Below are positions 32,218 to 43,376 of a stretch of 64,000 nt of DNA, in pieces. Positions within the stretch are counted from its first letter, which is position 1. Every line of letters begins with the position of its first letter. The DNA comes from Prorocentrum cordatum. Its lineage: Eukaryota > Sar > Dinophyceae > Prorocentrales > Prorocentraceae. Under the pieces are notes generated by a model, which saw nothing but the letters and a program-made list of their open reading frames with translations, did no database searches and had not been told where the DNA came from. The stretch covers positions 796,601 through 860,600 of the forward strand of contig CAUYUJ010016360.1 in NCBI GenBank assembly GCA_963575745.1, in the 5' to 3' direction. The position numbers were made by a program, and so were the translations under genes.

Positions 32218-33300
32218 GCTCTAGAAGACTCCAGGTCTCAGCCTCCTCCTCGTCCTCCTCCATCTTCCCCTCATCCGCCAATTCCTCTTCATTGCCGTGG
32301 CCTTGCTCCTGTCCCTCCTCTCCACGCCCTTCTTCCTGATCATCCGCCTTCTCGCCCTCATCCCCTCTCCGTCTCCGCCTCCACATCGTTCAGGGAAGGG
32401 AGGGAGGGTTTCCTTCCCTCCTTTTGCCACGTCACGCAAACTTAGATCGACTGGGATCGTTGCGTCGGCCCCCCTCCCTCCTCTGCCTTCTCCTCCACCA
32501 CGTCCTCATTGCTCTGACGAAACATCGGCGCCCTCGGCGGGCTCTTTGCACAATGTGTTAAGACGTCGGCGCTCACGGCAGGATTATTCACTAGCCTCGC
32601 AAGCTGCAGCTGCAGACCCCCCCGCCCTTCCAGTCGCATTCGCTCATGCGGGAGCAGTGGTACATACTGGTCGGCCTTCCTTCTCCTCGTCCTACTAATG
32701 TGTTTACCTTCCCCCTCCTCCTCATGCTCAAAATCACCTTGCCTTCTGCTTCTTCCCCATCCTCCTCCACATCCTCCGCATGCCTTCTCTCTCTCTCTTT
32801 CTCTTTCTCTCTCTCTCTCTCTCTCTTTTCTTGTCTCACTTTCCTTCTCTACTTCTCGCTCTCGCTCTCGCTCTTTCTCTCCCTCTCTGTCTATGTATAT
32901 ATATATATATGTATATACATCCCTGTATCTCTCTCTCTCTCTTTCTCTCTCCCCTTTCCAGGCATCATCGCTTATCTTCCGCCCTCCTACGTCCAGCTCG
33001 ATATGCTGCTTCTCCTTCCTCAATACTGTTCCCTTCCCCTCGCCCTCCTGTATCCCGTCCCTCGCCCTCTCATATGCTTCCCTCTCTTCCCCCGCCCTGC
33101 CTCGTCGCTCGTGACCTCGGACGGCTTTGCGGGCCCTATGCTACCCATCCATCCATCCCCCTTTTTCCTCCCCCCGCTTCTGAGCGGAGGGCGGGAACCG
33201 GCCAGACTAGACCAGATCAACCATGTTTCCCGCAAAGAGAAAACTCGTTCTTTCGAGCCCCACCGGGCGCGTGCCACTGCTCGCAAGGTGCCTGCTCGTA
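32218..33300. repeat. Pyrimidine-rich region with CT microsatellite
   Basis: CT runs at about 32780-32830 and 32925-32955, plus a short TATATA run at 32895-32920. The rest is C/T-rich with no supported gene. Confidence 0.75.
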
Positions 33301-33614
33301 CGCGCTAGAACAGAAACACGCGTCTTCCCTTACAAGCAGTGGATCGTAGGTCCCCCGCGGCGGATCCAGGCCATCTGCGAACAGTTACTCTGCGAGTAGT
33401 GGAGCGCGCTTGTCCAGAGCCCCCCCCTCCCTCGTCTCCCAGCGGGCCTCCCGCCCGCTGTCCCAGCACCTTCGCCGACGCAACGGCCCCGCCTCGTGGG
33501 GCCCTCTGGGCCTCTCGCCCCGCCCCCGGGGCCAGGCCTTCGTCGCGGCTGGTCGGGCCCCCGACGCCGCTGTTTGGAATCCGATCGCGGCGCGCCGGTT
33601 TCCATCGCGACGCT
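33301..33614. other. Unassigned GC-rich stretch
   Basis: Open in several frames on both strands because of composition. Nothing recognised. Confidence 0.4.
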
Positions 33615-33780
33615 CGTGCTGTCCTCCCCCTCCTCCTCCCCCTCCTCCTCCCCCTCCCCCTCCCCCTCCTTCTCCCCCTCCCCCTCCTCCCCCTCCTCCT
33701 CCTCCTCCTCCTCCTCCTCCTCCTCCTCCTCCTCCTCCTCCTCCTCCTCCCCCTCCTCCTCCTTGCTCGCTTCGACCTCC
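33615..33780. repeat. CTC trinucleotide microsatellite
   Basis: CCTCCTCCT and CCCCCTCC runs, nearly pure pyrimidine. Confidence 0.95.
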
Positions 33781-33963
33781 GAGGGCCCCCGTCGGGCCCC
33801 GGGGCCCTCACACTTGGGACGCGGGCCTGCTGGTCCACCAGCCGGCAGGCAGGCGTTGGCACACCCTTGGGAGAAAAAAGGGGCTCCGGGCCCGCCTCGC
33901 GCACTCCCGGCACACGGCGGCCGCCCAGCCCCGAACGGATCTCGGGGACTCCCCAATGGGGTG

Positions 33964-34160
33964 GTGACCACACCGTGTGGTGAGTCGGTGGGGATTCGGG
34001 GTCACCACACGGTTTTGGGACTTGGGTCGTTCTCCGAGGATGTCTCGGGCGACTGGAGCCTCCAGGGTCCCAAAACCGTGTGGTGACGGACCGTGCGGTG
34101 AGGTCTTTGCGAATTTCGAGGTCACCGCCGGGTCTGTCACCACACGGTTTTGGGACACCC
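33964..34160. repeat. Alternating inverted copies of ACCACACGGTTTTGGGAC
   Basis: The motif occurs forward at about 34001-34020 and 34139-34158 and inverted at 34067-34085. A shorter palindrome, CCACACCGTGTGG, lies at about 33967. The three copies could fold into alternative hairpins. Confidence 0.75.
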
Positions 34161-35467
34161 AAGGATCCTGGTGCTCCCTGGGTGTCCCGCCTCGCGTCTT
34201 CGACCAACGACGACTGCACACCGCGGCCGCCAGGCCCCAAGAGGCGCGGAGATGCCTGGGGATCCCGCCTCGCGCTCTCGGGAACGCATCGCGCTCGAAG
34301 CAAAAGAATGCGTTGTTGGCCCCTGGGCCAAAGAACTGCCCAGAAGGCAGAGCTCCTGGAGAATTGCCCGTCGTGCTGTTGTTCGCGGCGCCAGGAGGCG
34401 TTCATGCCCTCGGGCATTGCGTGATGGCGTGGCGATAACTGGAGGGGTGAAGACAAGTGCACCTCTGGTGCACTTTAGGGCCCTACAGCCCTAAAGGCTG
34501 TCCTGAGACCCGAAAGGGGCACGAATGCTTCACATCCCCAGGCATCCAGCATCTCGATGTTTTCGAGACACGGGCCCTCGCTCTCTCGACCGCTTCCCCA
34601 GAACCAGCTTGTCACCCCGATCCCGAGACCCGGTGAGGGCCCCGAGGTGCCGAGAACTGCGAACCCTCCCGTCCCGATGTTTGTCGACACGCCGCATGGC
34701 CGGATCTCTTCGCCCCCCCTCGCTCATATCCCCCCCCCGCCCACATGCGCAACCGTCAAGGCCGTGCCGATTCCGAGGCGCCCCGCCCCCGCGCAGACAC
34801 CCTAGGCGATGCTTAAGAAAACTTGGCGTTTTCGGCCAGAGTTTCGATTACTCTTAATGATTCAATGTGAATCCTAAGATTTCGATCGAAATTCTGGGTT
34901 TTTATTCAAATTCTGAGACTATGAATTTCTGAACCCATGATTTCTTAAGCATTTCGCAGGGTGTATTGCACCCACTGAGATGACCGCGGCGGTTGCCAGG
35001 GGGATGTGGGGGGTCAACGGGAGCGCAGGCTGAGACGGATGACACCCTGCCTGGCCTGGCTTCCAGGTGGGCTGCACATCGGGGGCGGCAAAGAGGGGGG
35101 TGCTGACCAGGGGGGGGGGGGATATCATGGCGTGGTCCACGATATCTCCCCAGATTTCATGGCGCCCCTTCTTGTCTTATCACGTCCCTGCCCCTCCCCC
35201 CCCCTGGGCCGCGCACATGCCGCCGGTCATGATTTGCTTCCCCCCCCTCTTGGACACCCCCCTCTTGGCCGCTCCCGAGCGCATGCCTGAAAAGGGGTCG
35301 AAGTGGGAGGATCCCACCTCGGGGACTTCTCTCTTATCACCCTGAACCGCTCTGGGCACCTGTAGCCCACTCACAAGCTAGGTTCGGCGCGACATGATCC
35401 ACCTCGGCCTCCGCCCCGAAGCCCCCCCACCCTCCTAGCAACCCCAGCGGTCATCTCAGCGTCAGGG
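34161..35467. other. Unassigned stretch
   Basis: 34570-34660 carries a diverged copy of the GGTGAGGGCCCCGAGG phrase seen again near 40610. 35085-35300 is rich in G or C runs and GGCAAAGAGGGGGG / CCCCCTCTTGG. No gene supported. Confidence 0.4.
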
Positions 35468-35798
35468 TCAAGTCGGGCCTGTCCCTCTACAGGGGGAATG
35501 TTCAAGAAAAGTAAAACAAAAGTCTGGGGACCATTTTGGGGATATATTTGACCATTTTGGCGCATATTTTGCGTATTTTTCTTATTTGTTCGGGGGATAA
35601 CAAACCTACCTCGCTTTTGACCACCCTCGCTTCCAAGAGATACCAAACGATGCCAAATTGCGGCCTGTACTGGTCAGGCCGCTTGACGAGGAGGCGCGTG
35701 GTATGGCCTGGTTTTGCCTGGAAGCGAAAGCGGGGGAGGTAATTCACGCTCTGATTTTCTCCGACATATCCCCCTGCAGGGGGACAGGCCCGACTTCA
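35468..35798. mobile_element. MITE-like element with 8-bp target duplication
   Basis: It begins TCAAGTCGGGCCTGTCCCTC and ends with the near-complement GGGGGACAGGCCCGACTTCA, giving terminal inverted repeats of about 30 bp. CGTCAGGG flanks it on both sides (35460-35467 and 35799-35806). The interior is A/T-rich and encodes no transposase. An 8-bp duplication is typical of hAT-type insertion. A relative lies at 44555-44714. Confidence 0.8.
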
Positions 35799-35804
35799 CG
35801 TCAG

Positions 35805-35985
35805 GGGCCCGTTGGCCTCCCCGGCTCGAGCTGGCCGCCGGCATACCGCGGCTGGCCCGCCAGCGGCGCGGCCCTCCAGCGGGCGGCCCCCCGGCGGCGC
35901 GCGGCAGCCCCCCCTCGGGCACGGCCCGGGGGCCGCGCGGCCGGTCGTGGGCGGAGGACCTGTCCGTGGCCGCGGCCCCGCGGGC
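35805..35985 (+). CDS. Candidate exon, unknown protein
   Basis: Directly after the MITE, the sequence is open and Arg/Pro/Ala-rich (for example RWPPRLELAAGIPRLARQ and GRSWAEDLSVAAAP), ending at the CTC microsatellite. The AG inside the target duplication (CGTCAG, 35799-35804) could serve as its 3' splice site. Chance openness in GC-rich DNA is the main alternative. Confidence 0.22.
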
Positions 35986-35989
35986 GGGG

Positions 35990-36540
35990 CCCCTCCTCCT
36001 CCTCCTCCTCCTCCTCCTCCTCCTCCTCCTCCTCCTCCTCCTCCTTTTTGTTCCGTCTCATCTTCCTCCTCCTCCTCCTCCTCCTCCCCCTCCTCTTCCT
36101 CCTTCTCCTCCTCCTCCTCCTCCTCCTCCTCCTCCTCCTCCTCCTCCTCCTCCTCCCCTCGTCCTCCTTTTTGTTTCTCCCCCTCTGCTCCTCCTCCTCA
36201 CTCCTCCTCCTCCTCCTCCTCCTCCTCCTCCTCCTCCTCCTCCTCCTCCTCCTCCTCCGGCCCGCGACCCCGCGGTTGCGGGCCGCTCTTTCGCGGGTGC
36301 CCCGCGCGGAGCGCAGCCGTGCGACCGCGCATCCGCAGGATCGCGCCCAGGAGGCCAGACCGCGGAGGGGGATCCGCGCGCTCAAGCCAGACCTGCGTTT
36401 TGCGTATGTTTCTTATTTTTCTCCTCCTCCTCCTCCTCCTCCTCCTCCTCCGCCTCCGCCTCCTCCTGCTCCTCCTCCTCCTCCTCCTCTTCCTCCTCCT
36501 CCTCCCCCTCCTCCTCCTCTTTCTCCTCCTCCTCCTCCGG
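35990..36540. repeat. CTC microsatellites flanking a family B-like GC-rich segment
   Basis: CCTCCT runs at 35990-36050, 36062-36165 and 36195-36258, and again at 36420-36540. Between them (about 36262-36400) is a segment with CGTGCGACCGCGCATCCGC and GGCCAGACCGCGGAGG, matching family B elements at 866-1026 and 1334-1482. Confidence 0.85.
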
Positions 36541-36744
36541 CCGCGACCCCGCGCTCAGGCCAGACCTGTGTTCCCCCCTCAGCCGCTCAGGGCGTCTGCG
36601 GCCCAGCTTGCAGCTGCTCGGGCCAGTGCTATAACCCATCCGTGCAGCCACTCCTAAGGCCCCCTTTCATCCCCGTAGCAGCCCCCGCGGCCATCGAAGT
36701 GCGACCCGGAAGCCAGTCCGCGAGGGCGCGCCTGCGGATATGCC

Positions 36745-36930
36745 CGCCGCTCGTGAGCTGAGCGCGGTGGCCCACCTCCGGCCGCGCCGCGAGCGGGCGG
36801 GGGCCGCCGCCCGCCGGCCGGCGACGGCGCTGCCGCCCAGCGAAGGGCCGACGGCGGCGGGGGACGAGTGGCCGGCGGCAGCGCCAGCGCCGCGGGGCAG
36901 GGAGGCGGCGGCCGCCAGCAGGCTCGGACC
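36745..36930 (+). CDS. Candidate exon, unknown protein
   Basis: After a family B-like right edge (CCGCGAGGGCGCGCCTGCGG) the sequence opens as an Ala/Arg-rich frame (ELSAVAHLRPRRERAGAAAR and so on) that loses its character after about 36930. It could be joined to 35805-35985 across the microsatellite-filled interval. No family is recognised. Confidence 0.2.
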
Positions 36931-38335
36931 ATGTCAGCGGAGGGACTCCAGACCCTTTTTTATCAACTGCCCAGGGCAGGTGTCACTCACATGTCAGCCT
37001 GGTGACGACAGATACCACTCACCTCAGCATCCACTCGTATCCTCCCATCTCCTTCGCAACTCCAGAGGGCATCGCAGTGGGCCCCTTGGACAAAGGGGGG
37101 TCTTCAACCTCGGGGCCCACCTCGGGACGTCCATGGGGCCAGATCTGGGGCGCATGCCATGGCCGGAAGCGTGGCCCCCGTGACGCCTCACTAGGGTATA
37201 CGTCGCCGAAGAGTCTTGGGCCGTCTCGAGGTTTTCGGCACGCTCGAAAACTGGTCTCGAAGCTTTCGGCAAGAATGCGAAGATCAACCGTAGTTCCTGT
37301 CCATTTCGAATCGGGTTCTCTGTCGGCGTCGCTGGGAACGTTGCTCATTTGAGACAGAAGGCTGCCTGCCCAAGAGCGGCCGCTGCCGGTTTTGGACAAC
37401 GTGTGTGGTTGGGCAATCCATTATTTCCGTACCCGCTACGGGCGTCCAGAGGTTTTGCCGTTACGAAGACGCGCATTCCAGACTTCCGGGCGTCATGAAA
37501 GGATCGACCTGTTTGGGTTTGGGTGCAAGCAGTCGGCCTCGGCGGAGGCCCGTTTCATGCTTCTGCGGCCACCAGATCAGACAACGACCCAGGAGAAAAT
37601 ATATTACCCAAAGAGAGGGTCGAGGGGTGCGGGGGCCCACGTCACGAACTGACGTCGGATGTCTAAGACAAAACGGGTGCCCGAGCTGTCTTGTTTTTTG
37701 ACCCCCACGGGCCTACAGCGCCCGCATCAATCACAGAATTCCCCGAACCAGGGGACAGCTGGTCCATCGGCCCCGCTAAGTCCTCGCTGATTGTTCGATG
37801 ATTCAAGCAGCCCCAAGACCGTGTTCAAGAAAGGCAGACTGGCGCCAAGGATAATTCGAAGGGATGCCCAGTGAAGAACAGTCTACCACCTGGTGGGGGA
37901 TATTGGTGGCCCGAGCCCAGTGTATGTACGACCCCCGCCACCACCCACACACCTGTTGGATGTCGCGGCCGTGCGCGCGGTGTCGAGGCGTAGAAAGTAT
38001 AGAGGCGGAGCAAGCAAGCGCGCGGCCAGCCCACTCAGAAGACAGGGGCGGGGACCTACCCGAAGGCTACCAACACACACGCACAAACATACACACTTTG
38101 TCCTCTGGTGCAGGTGCGCCGAGGCGGTGCAAGCGACGGTCTGCGAACGGCAAAGGCCGGACAGGCCATCACACACACACACAACCACTGCGCCGCCCTG
38201 CCCAGCATCCTTCGGCGGGTGCAGGGTACGGGGCAACGGGGTGGAGTGGCGACCCACCCCAAGCCCGCACTCCTAGAAACAATGCCGTTTGCGGAACATC
38301 GGCGGCGGGCGAGGGGGGGAAGTGCAAAGGAGGAG
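36931..38335. other. Unassigned stretch
   Basis: Mixed sequence with short CA runs near 38070-38185. Short open frames occur on both strands. Nothing I can support. Confidence 0.4.
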
Positions 38336-38470
38336 GCCTTCTCAGAAGGCGGCGGGGCTTCTCAGAAGCCCTCGCGCCTTCTGAGAATTTGTCAGTATCT
38401 TCGGGGAAGGCTCAGAGAACTTCCCAGCAGGCTGGGGGACTTCCGAGCCTTCTGAGAAGGCCTGCCATCT
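38336..38470. repeat. Cluster of CTTCTCAGAAGG palindromes
   Basis: GCCTTCTCAGAAGGC, GCTTCTCAGAAGC, GCCTTCTGAGAA and GCCTTCTGAGAAGGC occur within about 130 bp. A related set (GGCCTTCTAAGAAGGCC, GCCTTCTGAGGAGGC) lies at about 61310-61420. Confidence 0.7.
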
Positions 38471-39400
38471 CTCTCTTCCCCGCCGGGCTCGCCGCCGAGA
38501 ACAAGGATTCTGGTCCAGCACTTCTCTGGGGGTCGGCCAGGGCTAGGACGAGGGTTAGTCCGTTCTAGAGTTTTCCGGAACTCTCTCAGAGCGTTCCAGA
38601 ACGCTTTGGGAAGGCTGCGGTGCTCGAGACATCCTCCAGAGCCGCTGGGTCTCAGAGATGCTCGACTTATCCTCACCCGATTTTACCCTCGTCTTGGCCT
38701 CGTCTTAAGGGGGGAGGGCTCGGGCCAAGAGCGGCCGAAGGAGCTGTGCTCGATTGCCACGGGGTCCCGGCATTTGCGTATTCCGTCCGCCGCGTGACCA
38801 GACCCCGTGAGCGGAGTTTCTGGCCAGAGCGGCTTCAGTCAAAATCGATAATAAGGGTGATCGATGTCCCATGGGTGCCCGTGCATTGCCCCTTCGGTCA
38901 TCCTCGGCCCAGCGTCATACACCTCCGATGGCCAGCCCCGCTCGAAAGGCTTCGGCATGGGCTGTCTCGGTCGGATGCCGTGTGGCTTCGGGGGGGGGAG
39001 GGGCCGGTGCAGCTCCGCGGGGGGCGAGGGGGCCGAGCCGTGAGGGGGCCGGACACTGCCTTGAGAGCGTTCGCTTCGAGTACGAGTTCTATTCAGATCC
39101 TACACACCCCTCGTCAGAGTCAACCTCAAGCATGTCTTACGTGGCTGAACTGTGTGTGGCTAAAACTGATGAGCGCAGTGGGTCTTTTTCGCCGATGCGA
39201 CGAGCATCTCGAAGTTTGGATCGAATCAATGTTGTAGTCGATCTCCGACTGAAGCGCTGTGAACACGTGCAAGATGAAGAAAGTCACGGGCAGAGCGCTA
39301 GACCCCATCTTTCTGCTGCAGGTTTTTGAGCCGAATGGGTCCCGGGCCCGAGATTGAGCAACATCGCCTGGTGCGAAGTACTTGCGACGTCAGGATCTCA
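38471..39400. other. Unassigned stretch
   Basis: No internal repeat. A frame at about 39030-39330 encodes mixed sequence (for example SYVAELCVAKTDERSGSF) but shows no domain and no clear boundaries. Confidence 0.35.
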
Positions 39401-39435
39401 GGGGGGGGGCGATCCGAGTGCGGCCGAACACTCGC

Positions 39436-40033
39436 AATGCCGCGGAGGCAGCCGCGGAGGCAGCTGGGGCACCACGGCCGATGGAGCAGCCGCCGCAGGG
39501 CCCCGATGGAGTCTCGGACCCGACGCCTGCACCCCAGAGCGAAGGCTCAGCTCGAAGAAGAAACAGCTGAGGAGCATGAATGTTTGAAGGTCCGCGCGGA
39601 GTTCTGGGATCTGCGCGGGACCCCCCTGCCGCCGCCCCTGGCGCGCTCCGCGCGCCAGAGAGGGGGCCCAGCGCAGATTCAAGAAAGCCGCGCAGCCCTT
39701 CGAACATCTGCATATGTGTATGCAGTTGTCCTTCCTCTGCCAGCCGCTGAGCGGTCGGCCCCAGGCTGCTGGAAGCCCTTCCCGCACCCCACCAGCGGCC
39801 TCGTGTGCTGGATGGACCCGGGCAGCCCAGACCAGTACTTCATGGAGGGCGACCCGCGGTGGCAGAAGTACAAGGCCGCCGACGGCAGATTCTGGTGGCA
39901 CTGCCAGGACGGCTCGTGGTTCTTCGAGCCACCGCCCGAGGCGCCCAGCAAGGCCTCGAGCTGCGCGCAGACGGTCCCCCCGGGTAGACCCGGCTGGTCT
40001 AGCCGGCCCTGGCCTCGTGGTGGCACGCAGTGA
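39436..40033 (+). CDS. Hypothetical protein with a Trp-rich WW-like C-terminal segment, interrupted by a foldback
   Basis: A first open piece (about 39436-39573; Ala/Pro-rich, EAAGAPRPMEQPPQGPDG) is followed by foldback element A3. After an acceptor-like CCTTCCTCTGCCAG ending 39743, a second piece runs to TGA at 40031-40033. The second piece contains CWMDPGSPDQYFMEGDPRWQ and then FWWHCQDGSWFFEPPPE, a compact aromatic module spaced like a WW-type or small Trp-rich domain seen in dinoflagellate proteins. The element appears to sit in an intron, but I cannot fix a donor site; GT candidates lie within 39570-39585. Binding role is inference only. Confidence 0.45.
39581..39706. repeat. Foldback element, family A copy 3
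   Basis: Left edge TGTTTGAAGGTCCGCGCGGA pairs with right edge GCCGCGCAGCCCTTCGAACA. The middle carries GCGCGCTCCGCGCGCC, as in other copies. The pyrimidine-rich CTTCCTCTGCCAG follows 25 bp later. Confidence 0.65.
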
Positions 40034-40072
40034 GAATCTCCCCACAAGTTTATTGTTACTCAATCCCACGTC

Positions 40073-40123
40073 CTCCTCCTCCTCCTCCTCCTCCTCCTCC
40101 TCCTCCTCCTCCTCCTCCTCCTC
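40073..40123. repeat. CTC microsatellite
   Basis: Seventeen or so CCT units in the presumed 3' flank of the preceding gene. Confidence 0.95.
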
Positions 40124-40404
40124 GTAGAAGATTGAACGTCGTTTTCGAAATGTTCCATTCTCAGCAAGTGAGTTGGACGAGCCACGGATAGGTAACATTC
40201 TCCTTACCCATCCGTCCTCCCCAGCACGCCCTCTCCGAGTAGCCTGGGTCGTTCTCAGCACCCCAACCCTGGGGCGCGGGGGGCGCCGCTGGAGGCGGCG
40301 CCAGGGTGTCAGGACCGCGCTGGACTGTTCGGGAAGCCTGCTGAGGGCAGCCAGGACTACCTCGGGGGGCTGCCTGCGCGCAGCCCGGGGCCTCACGGCG
40401 GGGG

Positions 40405-40660
40405 CCTTCCTCAAGAAATGTGCCCAGAATGATGGTTCCTGAGGGCGACGGTGATGTCCACGGCGAAGCCTAGAGTGGTGTTCCATCGGCTTCCAGACCC
40501 TGGATTCCGCACCGAGACTTGCGATGCAATTTTTTGTTCAATACGCCGCCCCCAGAAGTCCCAACCCTTTCCCCGGGACCATCTCTTCATCTCGAGCCGT
40601 TTTTGACGGTCCCGGGGCCCGGTAAGGGCCCCCAGAGGCGGACAACCGCCAAAAACCTCC
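40405..40660. repeat. Interspersed repeat segments shared with 43320-43900 and 34570-34660
   Basis: GGCGACGGTGATGTCCA and GCTTCCAGACCCTGGA (40440-40505) match 43575-43645. TTTTGACGGTCCCGGGGCCC and GGTAAGGGCCCCCAGAGG (40600-40640) match 43875-43905 and, more weakly, 34620-34650 and 22832-22860. Confidence 0.6.
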
Positions 40661-40726
40661 TGTCCAGATTTTTTCTCGACGCGAGCATGTCTGGGTACCT
40701 CAGTTTCCTGGTCCACTGCTCCCACC

Positions 40727-41030
40727 GTGCCAGAGGCGCCAGCCCCTGCGCCGCCGCCAGTGCCGCCACCGCCGCCCGGGCCGCCCCCGCCGGCCGCGGC
40801 GCCGCAGCAAGCGCGGCTGGGCGCGCTGGAGTCGCTGGCGGACTCGCGCCAGCTGCGCCAGCGCGGGCCTGCCCAGCCACCGCGGCGGCCAGAGCTGGCA
40901 GGCGGCGGGGCCGGTGCCGTGCGGCGTGTTGTGGGCCATGGGGTTCCCTGGCAGCCTCTCGCGATGCGAAGATGTCACGACGGAGGAGGCCCTCGCGGGG
41001 CCTCGGGACCGTCCCAGAACGACTCAGGAT
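40727..41030 (+). CDS. Candidate exon with proline-rich stretch
   Basis: The frame encodes PEAPAPAPPPVPPPPPGPPP, then a helical-looking ARLGALESLADSRQLRQRG and a basic Gly/Arg-rich part. The change from proline tract to amphipathic segment is protein-like, but there is no ATG in frame and the boundaries are unclear. The last 50 bases contain a minus-orientation copy of the GGGACCGTCCC repeat, so the exon probably ends before 40980. Confidence 0.28.
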
Positions 41031-42094
41031 GAAAAGCCGGTCCTGGGAGTGTGTCGAGACCTCCAGGGGCCCGCGCTGCGAACAAAGAGAAGACAGGGGC
41101 CCTAAACCAGGGCCCTGCTGGCCAGGGCTTTGAGCGTTCGTTTCGTCAGGTACGGAGGCCGGATCATGCGCTGGCCCACCGCTGCAGTTGTCCAGAGCGC
41201 GCCAGCGCCCTGGTTTATCAGAGTCCCCGTGTGGGCGGGCCTTGGCAGTCGCGACGTCGGGGGTCTGGTGTTGGCCTCTCGGTTGCCGCGGGCAGAGCCG
41301 CACACCCCTGCTGTTCGGTGGGGCGTTCCAGGAGCTGGGGAGGGGGCAGTCGAGACAGTGGCTGCCCCTCCCTGGCACGGTTCGTCCTATCTCAGGGCCT
41401 CCTGTGGGCCTCTCCTCGCCACGGCTGGCAGGGTCAGATCCGCTTCGGAGAACGGGGCCAGGATGTGCCATCTCCACGCCAGTTCTTCGAAGCGGACCCG
41501 TCCCCGAGTCCATGTCCGATATGGAACCGGGGATGGGTCCAGGAACTTCCTGCCAGGAACGGGTGTTGAGCGGATTTGAGCCAGGCGGGAGATCCGCCGT
41601 TGTCTGAGTTGGCCCTCTTCTGACAGACCTGGCCTTGCCCTCGAGGGATCGATGAGTTAAGTAACTTTCTTGGGCGAGGGCCGTCTGAAGCCTGCAGAAG
41701 CTGGCGGCTGTCGGTGGCAAAAGTAGACCCCCAGAGTCCCAGAGTGGGCGATCGCGTGCCCAGGGTTTCCAGGTGCCCATTTGCAGCCACCGTGGGCACG
41801 CCAGGATCGTACACTGATTCAATTTGTCGGGACAGGGTTGCGCAGGATGGGCGTCCCAAATGGCGTCGCAAAAGCCAAGCAACTTAGAATATCATATTTT
41901 AGAAGACCCCAACGTGCGGCTTCCACCCCACCATTCTAGCAGGATCATACTTGCCCGCCCTGGCTGCAGGCTGACCGCAGCCTGCTAGATCGGCGTTGGT
42001 TCGCCCTTGAGCCATTGCGGAGCAGCTTCGCGTAGTGCCGAGAGGCCGTTTGCCCATTCAATTATGTTGTAATTCACATGCCCTTGCTCTCTGT
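41031..42094. other. Unassigned stretch
   Basis: A long minus-strand open frame covers 41882 to 40587 but has no domain and includes repeat-derived sequence. I therefore do not call it. No other support. Confidence 0.4.
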
Positions 42095-42175
42095 ACTCTC
42101 TCTCTCTCGCTCTCTCTGATTTGTTGTTGTTCTCTCTCTCTCTCTCTCTGTCTCTCTCTTTCTCCCTGACACACT
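42095..42175. repeat. CT microsatellite
   Basis: CTCTCT runs with a TTGTTGTT break. Confidence 0.9.
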
Positions 42176-43319
42176 TTCTCTGCTTGCCGTGGCCTGCTCT
42201 CTCTATCCCGCCTGTGCTCGCAAGGGTCTGTGGACTGTACGGGAGCAGCCGCATGCAACACAGAGAGAGGCACGAAGTACAAATCGGGGGACCCGTGCTA
42301 GGAGAGAGCACGCTCTCTCTCCTTTCACAGGGAGCCAGGTCGCGCCCGTCGTCTGCGCGCCGGATCACGCAAGGGCCCTCGTGAGCCACAACGGCGGCAC
42401 ACAAGGGAGTACAGAGAGAGGCGCAGGAGGAGGAGAGGCTGACATAATTCCCACCGCGAGGAGGGCGCTAGAGCGGCTGTAGACTGACGGACGTGGCGCG
42501 CGGCCACGTGCGAGGAGGAGAGGCCGACATGGGCATGACAACCTCGGGGTCAGAGTATACCTGCCACGTCCCATGGATGCGGAGTCCAGGAGCCAGGAGC
42601 CCAGGAACCAGGAGCCGGGTTCCCCGTTCGCCCATGGAGTTGGCCCGGCGGCTTCGCCACGCCATTTCGAGCATTGAATGGGGAATGTCCGTTTGGATCA
42701 TGCAAGCGCTGTTCGGGAAAAGCGTTGCGAATCACAGCCCAGCGATGCAACACAATCCAAACCAATCATGCAACGAGATGTTGTTCCGTTGCCATGGGCT
42801 GCGCGGCAGATCGAAGCGACGCGAAACAATACACAGCGTACCAATTCAGACCGCAGCAAGCCAGGGCAACATCCAAACGACAGCGAGACATGCTCTGAGC
42901 CTCATCATGTCTTTGGTCGAGGTTCGGTTCGCAGTCGTCTTGCGCAAACAAGCGTGATTAACTCTTATTTGAGGCGGTTACCCGTCGGTCGTTGAAAGTA
43001 GGTATTTCTGGAATCCCTGAACCCAATGTACTTCAAGCGCCTTCCTATTTCAATAATCGATATGGTTTGGCTGATGCTTGTTATTTTTTGGGCGGGCCCG
43101 AACCCAATCTACTTGATCCGCCTTCCTACTTCATGTGTCTACCTACTTCTTCCAACCGACGTGCACTGTCTCATGTCGTACAGAGCAATGTTTGCAACGC
43201 GTCGCCACGAACTGTAAGGTTACATCAGACTGCGGCAACATAGTTCCTTGCCTCGACGGCGTCGCCGCACCCAGCGGCCATTCCCCCCACCTTGTGTCCT
43301 TTTCCGCGGGGGCATTCGT
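42176..43319. other. Unassigned stretch
   Basis: 42300-42480 is rich in GAGAGAG. At 43010-43135, a phrase GAACCCAAT, then ACTT, then CGCCTTCCTA occurs twice about 80 bp apart. No gene supported. Confidence 0.4.
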
Positions 43320-43376
43320 TTAGGAATGTGCCCAGGAGGCTTCAGACCCTGGATGGTTCTTTCTTAGGGGAACACT

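Noticed and set aside
33305-34462. 385-residue minus-strand frame
   Set aside because: Contains a poly-Arg/Glu stretch from the CTC microsatellite and repeats of the ACCACACGG motif; no domain.
35658-36761. + frames of 280-370 residues
   Set aside because: Mostly Leu/Ser/Pro runs from the CTC microsatellite; only short end segments look exon-like and are listed separately.
39398-41882. Minus-strand frames of 362 and 431 residues
   Set aside because: Antisense to a + strand exon with a Trp-rich module, or built over dispersed repeats; poly-Glu from the CTC tract; no motif.
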